From contig NZ_CAMQSF010000001.1 in NCBI RefSeq assembly GCF_947036865.1, positions 186,001 through 250,000 on the forward strand: DNA of 64,000 nt, in the 5' to 3' direction. The notes beneath the pieces were generated by a model. The model was not told the origin of the DNA and made no database searches. It worked only from the letters and a program-made list of their open reading frames with translations. The position numbers and the translations under genes are program-made. Of this stretch, positions 1 through 8,006 are shown one piece after another (within the stretch, counting starts at the first letter, position 1; every line of letters starts with the position of its first letter). The DNA is from an uncultured Caulobacter sp. GTDB lineage: Bacteria > Pseudomonadota > Alphaproteobacteria > Caulobacterales > Caulobacteraceae.

Positions 1-150
1 TCCCAGCTGGAGACCGGCCGCGGACGCATTCCGCCGGATCGTTACCGCGACTGGGCGCAGGCCCTTGAGGTCTCCGAAAAGACCTTCGTGCGTGAACTGC
101 TCCGCTTCTACGATCCGATCACCTACGAAATCCTGTTCAGCGAAGACTAG
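1..150 (+). CDS. XRE-family helix-turn-helix regulator, C-terminal part
   Basis: The window opens inside a reading frame whose last 49 codons end at TAG 148-150. The fragment has the look of the end of a Cro/C1-type DNA-binding domain (S-x-L-E-x-G-R near the start, the usual third/fourth helix pattern) followed by a short tail ending in Y-E-I-L-F. Such small single-domain regulators are common in alphaproteobacteria. The N-terminus lies outside the window, so its length and target cannot be judged. Confidence 0.6.
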   Translation, partial: SQLETGRGRIPPDRYRDWAQALEVSEKTFVRELLRFYDPITYEILFSED

Positions 151-218
151 TTCGGTTAGTGTCCCGTCGTCGGCGGGGGAGCCGGCGCTCGTTTTAGGCG
201 TGGGGAAGCTTCCACCGC

Positions 219-1769
219 ATGACCGCTCAGGTCCTTTCTTTCTTCCAGCGCTCGCCGCGCCACGCTCCGGCGCCCGCCGATTGGAGCCAGCAGGAACTCG
301 CGGAATTCTATCGCGTCGAGAGCGCCCTGATCCGCGCCGGCATCCGGGTGGGCACCGATCGCGGCCTCAGCGACGAGCGCGAGCCCTGGTTCGTCTTCTA
401 CCGCGCCGATGACGGCGAGGTTGTGATCCACTTCGCGCGAATCGACGGCGAATACGTCATCGCGGGTCCGGCCTACGAAGAGATCGCCCGCGGCTTCGAT
501 TTCTCGGGCCTCGTGCGCAACATGGTCGCGCGCCATCCGCTGATCCGCCGCGCGGACAACGGCGGCAACATCTCCGTGCACCCGGCCGCCCTGCTGGTGG
601 CCGTGGTCGGCACCGCCTTCTTCAAGACCGGCGAAGCGCGGGCGGCCGAAACCGGCGCCTCGAACAACCACTCCGGCCATGGCCGCCCGGCGCTGCTGGC
701 GTCGAGCTCCAGCGCGGGCCTGACGAACTTGGCCGCGCCGATGGCGGCGCCGCTGCCCGCGTCGGAAACGGTTCAACTGCCGGTCAGCCAAGCCGTCCTG
801 ATCATGGCCGCGGCGATGTTCGCGTCGAACTACGCCGTCGATACGGCCAGCGTCAGCGCGGCCTCGCAGACGGCGATCGCCGCCGCCGCCGCCGCGCTGG
901 ACTTCGGAACCATCGGCGCGCCGTCCGCGCCGTCCGACACGGCCGTCTTCGCGCCCGCCGCGACCCACGCCACCGTCGTGGACAACACGCCGGCGCAAAC
1001 CGTCTCGACGGTGCTCTCCCTGGTCGCGGTGCTGGCCTCGCTGCCCCCTCCCAGCGAGACGCCCGCCGCGGTCGCCGGCCCGCTGGGCGTCAGCGACCAC
1101 GCCGATCGTCAGGACAGCGCCCTGGCGGCGCTGCAGGCCCACACCGACGCGGCCACGTGGACCATCGACGTGCGCATCGGCTTGAAGCTCGGCGGCCTGC
1201 CCTCGTTGGAGGCGGTCCAGCTGGTTCGCGGCCTGCTCGGCGAGAGCGGCGCCCAGAACATCACGGTGATCGAGGTCTCGAAGCTGCCCGACGTGCTGGC
1301 GGACCTGATCGCCCGCGGCGATCACATGACCGTCGGAACGCCGCCGACGCTTTCGCCCGCGCCGACCACGTCGGAGCCGGTCGTCACGCCCCCCGCGCCG
1401 CATGACGCCATCGTCTCGCCGCCCGTCACCACGCCGGTCACGCCGGAGGCGGCGACGGACGCCCACGCGACCCCGGAGACTCCGGCCGACCCCGTCGTGA
1501 AGCCGCCGGTCGTCGACGCCAGTCCGGCCCCCTCGCCCTTCGCTTCGCCGGACCTCGTCAAGCAGTTCGTCGAGTACTTCGTTTCGCACACGCGCGGGGT
1601 CGAGGTGATGGTGCGCGGCGCCGACATCGTCATGTTCGACGCCAGCATCCTGCGCGACGCCAGCGCGGCGACCCACCTGACCAGCATGCACTTCGCGTTC
1701 GCGGACGGGGGGTCGATCAGCCTGGTCGGGAATCAATCGTCCTTCCTGAAAGACGGGATTCTGGTCTAG
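219..1769 (+). CDS. Unrecognised 516-aa Ala/Pro/Thr-rich protein
   Basis: I do not recognise a family. Residues 1-110 look folded (alternating charged and aromatic residues, with several Trp/Tyr). Residues about 110-330 are alanine- and threonine-rich with hydrophobic stretches. A mixed alpha/beta-looking segment at about 320-370 precedes a Pro/Thr/Ala-rich linker (about 375-445), and the last 65 residues again look folded. The ATG at 219 has GGGGAAG about 10 bases upstream. There is no clear signal peptide. The next genes encode an FkbM methyltransferase and a glycosyltransferase, so a link to surface polysaccharide is possible but unproven. The opposite strand is also open for 601 codons, which I take as a GC-rich shadow. 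Confidence 0.75.
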   Translation: MTAQVLSFFQRSPRHAPAPADWSQQELAEFYRVESALIRAGIRVGTDRGLSDEREPWFVFYRADDGEVVIHFARIDGEYVIAGPAYEEIARGFDFSGLVRNMVARHPLIRRADNGGNISVHPAALLVAVVGTAFFKTGEARAAETGASNNHSGHGRPALLASSSSAGLTNLAAPMAAPLPASETVQLPVSQAVLIMAAAMFASNYAVDTASVSAASQTAIAAAAAALDFGTIGAPSAPSDTAVFAPAATHATVVDNTPAQTVSTVLSLVAVLASLPPPSETPAAVAGPLGVSDHADRQDSALAALQAHTDAATWTIDVRIGLKLGGLPSLEAVQLVRGLLGESGAQNITVIEVSKLPDVLADLIARGDHMTVGTPPTLSPAPTTSEPVVTPPAPHDAIVSPPVTTPVTPEAATDAHATPETPADPVVKPPVVDASPAPSPFASPDLVKQFVEYFVSHTRGVEVMVRGADIVMFDASILRDASAATHLTSMHFAFADGGSISLVGNQSSFLKDGILV

Positions 1770-1857
1770 ACGACACCCCCTGGGGTCGCTCGCTCCGGAC
1801 ACCGCGTGATCAGAGAAGCGCGCCGCGCCTTGGCGGTCGCGCTCGGGAAGGACTGAC

Positions 1858-3198
1858 TTGAGGCCCGTACGCCTGGACATGGCGATAGACGCCGCCATGC
1901 GCGCTCCCGCCGCCGCGGCCGACGCGGCCGAGAGCCTCGACTCGCCGCCCGGGGCGCCCACGCTCTCGACGGCGCCGCCCGCGCCCGTGGGCCCGCCGCC
2001 GCGCCGCCGCTTCGCTTTAGCGCGCCGCCTCCTGGCGCCGCTGCTGTCGCCGATCGCCCACTACGCGCGTCGCTATCTGCAGGCCAGCGTGGAGCACGAG
2101 CTTCGTCAGGCCCAGGCCCAGATCAACGCGGTCCAGGCCCGCCTAGACGACACCCAGGCCCTGCTGCATCTGATCTTGCAGCAGCAGCAACAGTCGACGG
2201 TCTTCATGGGCCAGCAGCTGGAGCGCGTCGGCCAGCAGCTGAGCCGGATCGAGGGAGAGGCGGTGCGCGGGCGGGAGCACGCCGCCAGCGCCCATGACCA
2301 TGGCGTCCGCATCGAGGGTCTCGCCCACGGCCTGCGCACCGAGCTCGCCGGGTTGCCGGGCCTGTTCGGTCCGCGCTTCGACGAACTGGAGATCAAGGCG
2401 CGGCCGCTGATCCACTACGACGCCGAGTCGACCGCGATCCGTATGCGCGACGGCTATATCCTGGCGCCGACCGCCCTGCCGACCTTCGTCACGATGCTGG
2501 CGAACGCGACGAGCAAGGGCCTGGAGCCCGGCACCGGCGACGCGCTGCGCCGCCTAGTCCAGCCGGGCATGGTCGTCGCCGACGTCGGCGCCAATATCGG
2601 CCTCCTAACCCTGATCCTGGCCTGGGCCACGGGCCCCGGCGGCAAGGTCATCGCCTTCGAGCCCGAGGCCGTCCCGCGGTCGAACCTCGAGAAGATGAAG
2701 TACCTCAACGGCCTGTCCTGGGTCGAGGTGCGGGATCAGGCCGTGGGCCAGGCGCCGGGCCGCCTGACCTTCCACGTCAGCGACATCATCGGCCACAGCT
2801 CGCTCTATGCCCTGCCCGAGGCCGAGGAAGCCCGGACGGTGGAGGTAGAGGTCGTGCGCCTCGACGACGTCGCGCCGAAGGGGCGCATGGACGTGGTCAA
2901 GATCGACGTCGAGGGCGCCGAGCTGGACGTGCTGGCCGGCATGCGGGGCGTGATCGCCAAGAACCCCGACCTGGCGATCGTCGCCGAGTTCGGCCCCGAG
3001 CACCTGAAGCGGGTCGGCCAGACCCCGGCCCAATGGTTCAAGGCATTCGCCGACGCCGGCTTCAAGCCCTATCTGATCGACGAGGCGACCGGCGCGGCCG
3101 AGCCGACCGGCGCCAAGGCGGCCGCCAAGGTGGTCTCGGCCAACATCGCCTTCGTGCGCGCCGGCGGCGACGCCGAAAAGCGCCTGCTCAGCCGCTAG
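1858..3198 (+). CDS. FkbM family SAM-dependent methyltransferase
   Basis: The C-terminal half is a Rossmann methyltransferase: D-V-G-A-N-I-G at residues 242-248 is the SAM-binding motif I, and the later V-K-I-D-V-E-G-A-E motif is the FkbM signature. Residues 80-135 are rich in Gln, Glu and Leu and probably form a coiled coil; the first 75 residues are Pro/Ala-rich. FkbM enzymes usually O-methylate sugars or lipids of surface glycans. The TTG at 1858 follows an AAGGA motif by 5 bases; an in-frame ATG at 1879 is an alternative. A glycosyltransferase starts 10 bases after the stop, suggesting one transcript for glycan modification. Confidence 0.85.
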   Translation: MRPVRLDMAIDAAMRAPAAAADAAESLDSPPGAPTLSTAPPAPVGPPPRRRFALARRLLAPLLSPIAHYARRYLQASVEHELRQAQAQINAVQARLDDTQALLHLILQQQQQSTVFMGQQLERVGQQLSRIEGEAVRGREHAASAHDHGVRIEGLAHGLRTELAGLPGLFGPRFDELEIKARPLIHYDAESTAIRMRDGYILAPTALPTFVTMLANATSKGLEPGTGDALRRLVQPGMVVADVGANIGLLTLILAWATGPGGKVIAFEPEAVPRSNLEKMKYLNGLSWVEVRDQAVGQAPGRLTFHVSDIIGHSSLYALPEAEEARTVEVEVVRLDDVAPKGRMDVVKIDVEGAELDVLAGMRGVIAKNPDLAIVAEFGPEHLKRVGQTPAQWFKAFADAGFKPYLIDEATGAAEPTGAKAAAKVVSANIAFVRAGGDAEKRLLSR

Positions 3199-3208
3199 GA
3201 CCCGCCCG

Positions 3209-4513
3209 ATGAAGATCTGCTGGGTGACGCCGCTCGTCATGCGCTCCTCGATCGGCCGCGTCGGCGTCGAAGTCGCCCGCCAGCTGGCCCTGCGCGGCCA
3301 TCAGGTGGAGATCCTGCGCTGCGAGGACCAGGAAGAGCCGGGCGAGGCGCTGCATCCGACCGTCCTGCCGGTCCGCCACTGGCGATCCTACGATCTGGCG
3401 CGGCTACGGACGGACTTCGACGCGGTCATCGTCAATATCGGCGACAACTACCTGTTCCACGGCGGCGTGTTCGCGATCCTGGAGGCCGCGCCCTGCCTCG
3501 GGATCTTCCACGACTTCTATCTCTACAACCTGTTCTCGGGCTGGCTCTATTATAACGGCCTGGACTACCGTCGGCACGACGCCGAGATCGTGGCGACCTA
3601 CGGGTCCCAGGCCGAGCCGGTCGCCGTGGCCATTCGCTCGGGTCAGATGCCGGACATGGGCGAGATCGCCCGTCACGCGCCGATGACCGAATGGCTGGCC
3701 GGCCGCTGCGAGGCCGCCCTGGCTCACGCCAACTTCTACGCGCCCCGGATCGAGGCCGCCTGCCCCGGCCCCGTGGCCGTGACGCCGCTGTGCTGCCCCG
3801 ATCGCGCGACGCCGCCCGGCCCGCCGAAGACCGAGAGCCCGCTGACCATCACCACGGTCGGGGTGATGAACCCCAACAAGCGCGCCGAGGACGTAATCCG
3901 CGCGATGGGCGGCTCGGACGTCCTGAACGCCTGCGTCTACCGCCTGGTGGGTCCGATCTCGGACGAGGAACGCGCCAGGCTGGAGGGCGTCGCCGCGGAG
4001 GTCGGCTTTAAGGGCCTGACCATCGACGGCGCCGTCGACGACGGCACGCTGGACCAGCGGCTGGACGAGGCCGACATCATCTGCGCCCTGCGGAGGCCCG
4101 TGCTGGAAGGCGCCTCGGGCTCGGCCTGCGAGGGCATGCTCAGCGGGCGGCCAACCGTGGTGGCGAACGCCGGCTTCTATGGCGAACTGCCCGACGACCT
4201 GGTCTTCAAGATCGGCGGCGAGGTCGCGGTGGACGAATTGCGCGCGGTCCTCGAGCGCCTGGCGGGCGACGCCGCCCTGCGCCGCCGGACGGGCGCCGCC
4301 GCGCGCGCCTGGGCGCTCGAGACCCTGAACGGCGCGCGCTACGCCGAGGCGGTCGAGACCTTGGTTCAGGCCCAGATCACCAGCCGCCCGCTGTTGGCGA
4401 TCGGCGGCCGCCTGGGCGGCGAGCTGAAGGCCATGGGGCTGGCCGAGGGCGATCCGGCGACGGCGCGGATCGGCGCGACGCTGCAAAAGCTGTTCGCGCC
4501 GATCGAGGCATAG
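3209..4513 (+). CDS. Glycosyltransferase (GT-B fold, family 4-like)
   Basis: The 434-aa protein begins with the beta-strand and glycine pattern of GT-B donors/acceptors (W-V-T-P-L-V, then R-V-G-V-E-V-A-R). The C-terminal half holds a nucleotide-sugar-binding region with E-G-A-S-G-S-A-C-E-G, where the E-x7-E spacing is typical of GT4 enzymes. No membrane segments are visible, so it probably acts at the cytoplasmic face. It follows the FkbM methyltransferase by 10 bases. Donor and acceptor cannot be told from sequence. Confidence 0.8.
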   Translation: MKICWVTPLVMRSSIGRVGVEVARQLALRGHQVEILRCEDQEEPGEALHPTVLPVRHWRSYDLARLRTDFDAVIVNIGDNYLFHGGVFAILEAAPCLGIFHDFYLYNLFSGWLYYNGLDYRRHDAEIVATYGSQAEPVAVAIRSGQMPDMGEIARHAPMTEWLAGRCEAALAHANFYAPRIEAACPGPVAVTPLCCPDRATPPGPPKTESPLTITTVGVMNPNKRAEDVIRAMGGSDVLNACVYRLVGPISDEERARLEGVAAEVGFKGLTIDGAVDDGTLDQRLDEADIICALRRPVLEGASGSACEGMLSGRPTVVANAGFYGELPDDLVFKIGGEVAVDELRAVLERLAGDAALRRRTGAAARAWALETLNGARYAEAVETLVQAQITSRPLLAIGGRLGGELKAMGLAEGDPATARIGATLQKLFAPIEA

Positions 4514-4518
4514 TCCGC

Positions 4519-4633
4519 CGTCATCCCGCGACGTGTTCGCGGGACCCATGGTTCAGCTAGCGTGGCGGGTCAGCGCATGCTCGCTCCGACCGTGCGGCCG
4601 ACAAATGGGCCCCGCGCATGAAGCGCGCGATGA
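4519..4633. repeat. REP-like degenerate inverted repeat, convergent gap
   Basis: The left arm (4519-4551) starts CGTCATCCCGCG and ends GGGACCCATGG; the right arm (4605-4633) reads back as its imperfect reverse complement. Each arm is itself a small GC hairpin. It fills most of the gap between two convergent stop codons (4513 and 4649). It may act as a transcription barrier or be an immobile REP/BIME-type element. Confidence 0.6.
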
Positions 4634-4648
4634 CGCGGTGAAAAGCCG

Positions 4649-6142
4649 CTAAGCCGACTTGCTCAGCGCGCAATAGCTGTCCAGGAACGCCTGATGCTGC
4701 GGCAGCCGCGCCACCGCGCCCGCGATGTTGCGCTTCAGGTCGTCCAGCGCCTGCCTCAGCTGCTGCGGCGGCATCAGCCGGCCCATCTGGTGGTAGGTCT
4801 TGGGCGCGACGCGCTGGCCGAGCAGCACCTGAAGCCAGGAGTCGACCTGGAAGAGCTCGCCGGGGGCCTGATAGACCTGGGCGCTCTCGCGGAAGAGTTC
4901 GATGCGCTGCGCCAGGGTGTCGGGAATCTCCATCTCGCGCACGCGGTCCCAGAACGGGCTGTCGGAACGCTCAGTGGCCTTGTAGTGCAGGATGATGAAG
5001 TCGCGGATCTTGGCCAGTTCGTCGTCGGCCTGGCGGTTGTAGCGATCCACCGCCGCCGGGCTGATCCCGCCGAACGGGAAAAGCTGCATCAGACGCGTGA
5101 TCCCGATCATGATCAGGTGGATCGAGGTCGATTCCAGAGGCTCGACGAAGCCGCTGGCCAGGCCCAGCGCCACGACGTTCTTGTCCCAGGTCTTGCGGCG
5201 GCGGCCGGTGCGGTAGCGGATCAGGCGCGGCTCGATCAGGGTCTCGCCCTCGATCTGGCCCAGCAGCATCTCCCGCGCCTCGTCGTCGCCCATGAAGGCG
5301 CTGCAGTAGACGAGGCCGTTGCCGACGCGGTGCTGCAGCGGGATCTTCCAGCGCCAGCCGGCGCGGTGGGCGATGGCGCGGGTGTAGGGCACGGCCGGCT
5401 CGGTCGAGCGGGTCTGCACGGCCAGGGCGCTGTCGGTCGGCAGCCAGTGGCCCCAGTCCTCGAAGCCCGCCTTCAGGGTCTGTTCGATCAGCAGCCCCCG
5501 GAAGCCGGTGCAGTCGACGAAGAGGTCGCCCTCGACCACCTCGCCGCTCTCCATCACCAGCGCCTCGATGAAGCCGCTCTCGGCGTTCTGACGCACCGAG
5601 GCGATCTTGCCCTCGACCCGCCGGGCCCCGTCGCGCTCGGCCATGCCGCGCAGGAACCGGCCATAGAGACCGGCGTCCAGGTGGTAGGCATAGTTCAGCG
5701 GGCCGTCCTGGCCGGTGAAGAACCGGTTCTGCTCGGCCGCCTTCAGCTCCAGGCAGTAGTCGCCGAGATCGCCGCCGAAGCCCTGGTCACGCGCCTGCAA
5801 CCAGAAGTGATGGAAGCCGCCCATCCAGGTGGACTTCCCCACCTGGCCGAACGAGTGGATGTAGCGGTCGCCGATCTCGCCCCAGTGCTCGAACGAGATG
5901 CCCAGCTTGAAGGTCGCCTGGGTGGCGCGCATGAACTCGGCCTCGTCGATGCCCAGCAGCGCGTTGAAGGTGCGGGCGGTCGGGATGGTCGACTCCCCTA
6001 CCCCCACCGTGCCGATGTCCTCGGACTCGACCAGGGTGATGTCCAGCAGCGGGCCAAGCTGTCGAGCCAGGGCCGCCGCGGCCATCCAGCCGGCGGTGCC
6101 GCCGCCCGCGATCACCACCTTGCGGATCGTCTGCTGGGTCAT
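4649..6142 (-). CDS. Tryptophan halogenase family flavoprotein (TonB-locus type)
   Basis: This 497-aa protein has the family's FAD-binding motif G-G-G-T-A-G (residues 13-18), G-V-G-E-S-T-I-P (47-54), a lysine at position 79 matching the catalytic Lys79 of PrnA/RebH, G-W-R-W-K-I-P (262-268) matching GWxWxIP, and S-G-F-V-E-P-L-E-S-T (330-339) carrying the conserved glutamates. All key residues of flavin-dependent halogenases are therefore present. Homologues sitting beside Caulobacter-type TonB receptors, SapC and cupin proteins have mostly no known substrate. It is last in the receptor-sapC-cupin run, 17 bases after the cupin gene, so a role in processing an imported compound is likely. Halogenation itself is inference. 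Confidence 0.88.
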   Translation of the reverse strand: MTQQTIRKVVIAGGGTAGWMAAAALARQLGPLLDITLVESEDIGTVGVGESTIPTARTFNALLGIDEAEFMRATQATFKLGISFEHWGEIGDRYIHSFGQVGKSTWMGGFHHFWLQARDQGFGGDLGDYCLELKAAEQNRFFTGQDGPLNYAYHLDAGLYGRFLRGMAERDGARRVEGKIASVRQNAESGFIEALVMESGEVVEGDLFVDCTGFRGLLIEQTLKAGFEDWGHWLPTDSALAVQTRSTEPAVPYTRAIAHRAGWRWKIPLQHRVGNGLVYCSAFMGDDEAREMLLGQIEGETLIEPRLIRYRTGRRRKTWDKNVVALGLASGFVEPLESTSIHLIMIGITRLMQLFPFGGISPAAVDRYNRQADDELAKIRDFIILHYKATERSDSPFWDRVREMEIPDTLAQRIELFRESAQVYQAPGELFQVDSWLQVLLGQRVAPKTYHQMGRLMPPQQLRQALDDLKRNIAGAVARLPQHQAFLDSYCALSKSA

Positions 6143-6159
6143 GCTTTCCTCCCCTGTTG

Positions 6160-7194
6160 TTATCGGTTCAGCCGGTCGAGCAGGTACGCTCGCAGCCGCC
6201 GGGCCTTGATCTCATCCATTGGCCCGAGCGGCCCCCGCGCCGCCTCGGGCAGGTGCGCCCCGGCGCGGTCGGCGGGGCCGAACACGTAGTAGTCGAACAA
6301 GGCCCTCCAGGCCTGTTTCTCGAAATCGGGCCGGTCGCGCAGGCTGAGCAGGCCGTGCAGCAGCGTGGTCATCGGCGTGTCCATGAAGGCCGGCGCGCGG
6401 TTCCACCAGTAGTTCACCAGCACGTTGAACGGGGCCAGGGCCTCGACCTGGTGCCACCAGAGCGCCGGATAGACCAGCACGTCGCCCGGCTCGAGCTCGG
6501 CGACCTGGGCGCTGGCCAGCGCGTGGAGAAAGCCGGGGTGACGCTCGAAATCGGGCGCGTCGAAATCCACGAGGCTGACCACCTGGCCGCCCGGCGTCGG
6601 CTCCAGCGGACCCGGATAGAGGTTGGCGCCCTGGTCCGGCGGGAACAGGGTGAAGCGCCGACGGCCGACCGCGCAGACGGCGATGTTGTTCGACATGTCC
6701 CAGTGGGCCGAGGCCACGGTGCGGTTGCCGATCCAGATCCCCGCCATCGGCGCCTCGGGGCCGAAGACCTCGGGGCCGAGACCAAGGTCGTTTTCCGCCT
6801 TGAGGGTCGGGAAAAAGGCGTCGAGATCCGTCGAGCCGACATAGACAGACGGCGGATCATCGTCGTCCTCGACCGCCTCCAGGCGCGCCAGGAAGTCCGC
6901 CAGCGGCGCGCGCTCGGCCTTGAAGTTCATCGCGGCGCGCGTTTCGTCGTAGAAGAACCGGCCCTTGATCGCAGGGTCGCCGAGATAGCCCACGACCCGC
7001 CCGCCGCGATCGTGGGCGCGAATGTAGTCGCGCGCCGCCTGGCTGGAGGTCAGGCCCGCCTGGACGAGCGGCCAGTCGCGCGCAAGACCCCGGAACACCA
7101 TGGGGGTCTGACCGCTCAGCACCGCGTCGAACGGGATCTCGGCCGGCGAGCCGACCGTGGTCTCCAGCGTCCGGCGGGCCGTCAGCGCGGTCAT
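6160..7194 (-). CDS. Cupin-like (JmjC/FIH type) protein
   Basis: This 344-aa protein resembles the cupin_8 family of Fe(II)/2-oxoglutarate-type oxygenases. A facial triad is visible: H164-W-D166 and a distal histidine at 248 in A-L-W-W-H-Q. G-D-V-L-V-Y-P before the second histidine is typical. No signal peptide is seen, so it should act in the cytoplasm. The start is ATG 7194, overlapping the sapC stop in an ATGA, which implies translational coupling. It sits between SapC and a halogenase-like flavoprotein and is likely a tailoring or catabolic enzyme for the ligand of the TonB receptor; the substrate is unknown. Confidence 0.85.
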   Translation of the reverse strand: MTALTARRTLETTVGSPAEIPFDAVLSGQTPMVFRGLARDWPLVQAGLTSSQAARDYIRAHDRGGRVVGYLGDPAIKGRFFYDETRAAMNFKAERAPLADFLARLEAVEDDDDPPSVYVGSTDLDAFFPTLKAENDLGLGPEVFGPEAPMAGIWIGNRTVASAHWDMSNNIAVCAVGRRRFTLFPPDQGANLYPGPLEPTPGGQVVSLVDFDAPDFERHPGFLHALASAQVAELEPGDVLVYPALWWHQVEALAPFNVLVNYWWNRAPAFMDTPMTTLLHGLLSLRDRPDFEKQAWRALFDYYVFGPADRAGAHLPEAARGPLGPMDEIKARRLRAYLLDRLNR

Positions 7195-7910
7195 GCCAGC
7201 GCCCGGCGGCGGTTCTTGCGGGCGATCAGGTCCTCGATATTGCCCATCGACGCGATCAGGGCCCAGGCCGCGCGCAGCAGGCCGGACTGGTGTAGGCGCT
7301 CCAGGTCGGCGCCGCTCACGGCCGCCAGACGGTCGGGCGCCAGGCTGAAGACGTCGGGAAGGTCGTAGCTGGTCTGGTCGTCCAGCTTGATCTCGATGTC
7401 GATCGGCTCGATCAGGCCCAGGTCCTCGAAGGCGGCGAACATCGGACCGGCCACCTCCAGGCCCTCGTGGATGACGCCCAGGGCGCGATTGACGCTCTGC
7501 AGGTAAGGGGTAGCGCCGCCGGCCGGCAGGAACAGGCGCTCGCCGGCGTCGCGGCTGACGCGCGGATGGTCGAGATCGACATGGATCATCGGCCGGGGCT
7601 CGCCGCCGCGATCGTCGCGTTGCAGGGCGATGGAGAACGGTCCGCGCCGCTGCACCGCCGGGACGTACCGCGCGTTCCAGCCGGTCTCGTCGAGGAAGAG
7701 GTTTTCGTCGCGATCCAGGCCCAGCAGGGCCACGGCCTGGTAGGCGCCCGCCGCGTCCTTGCGGATCAGGATCGGGTATTCGCGCTGCACGGCATCGAAC
7801 TCGGTCGGCAGCACCAGCGTCTGGTTCACCCCGTCGCCGAGCGCCACGCCGTGGCCCGCGATCACCCGCAGATCGGCGTGGTCGACATTGTTCAGGAGCA
7901 CTCGGTTCAT
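7191..7910 (-). CDS. SapC family protein
   Basis: The 239-aa product matches the SapC family (named after a Campylobacter S-layer locus gene) in length and in features such as an N-terminal P-x-E-F and Y-P-I-L-I segment. I chose ATG 7910, preceded by GAGAAG, rather than the upstream in-frame codon at 7979, which would place the start inside a hairpin. SapC proteins in Caulobacterales and Sphingomonadales are recurrent partners of TonB receptors, cupin proteins and halogenase homologues; their biochemical role is not established. The stop overlaps the cupin start codon. Confidence 0.82.
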   Translation of the reverse strand: MNRVLLNNVDHADLRVIAGHGVALGDGVNQTLVLPTEFDAVQREYPILIRKDAAGAYQAVALLGLDRDENLFLDETGWNARYVPAVQRRGPFSIALQRDDRGGEPRPMIHVDLDHPRVSRDAGERLFLPAGGATPYLQSVNRALGVIHEGLEVAGPMFAAFEDLGLIEPIDIEIKLDDQTSYDLPDVFSLAPDRLAAVSGADLERLHQSGLLRAAWALIASMGNIEDLIARKNRRRALA

Positions 7911-7940
7911 CGCTTCTCGCTCGCTGGGAGCCACGCACTT

Positions 7941-7976
7941 CAAAGGAAGAAAGGGGCCGCCGCAAGCGGCGACCCC
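7941..7976 (-). terminator. Hairpin with U-rich tail between TonB receptor and sapC
   Basis: On the minus strand GGGG plus CGCCGC pairs with GCGGCGG plus CCCC around a CTTG loop (7953-7976), followed by a T-rich run (7941-7952). It lies 31 bases past the receptor stop and 31 bases before the sapC start. It looks like an intrinsic terminator or an attenuator that lowers expression of the downstream enzymes relative to the receptor. Confidence 0.6.
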
Positions 7977-8006
7977 CAAACGCTACGCCTTAGGAGACTT
8001 CCGGTC

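Noticed and set aside
156-1961. 601-codon open frame on the minus strand
   Set aside because: It is an Arg/Gly-rich shadow of the plus-strand 516-aa gene, with no ribosome binding site and low-complexity composition typical of antisense frames in GC-rich DNA.
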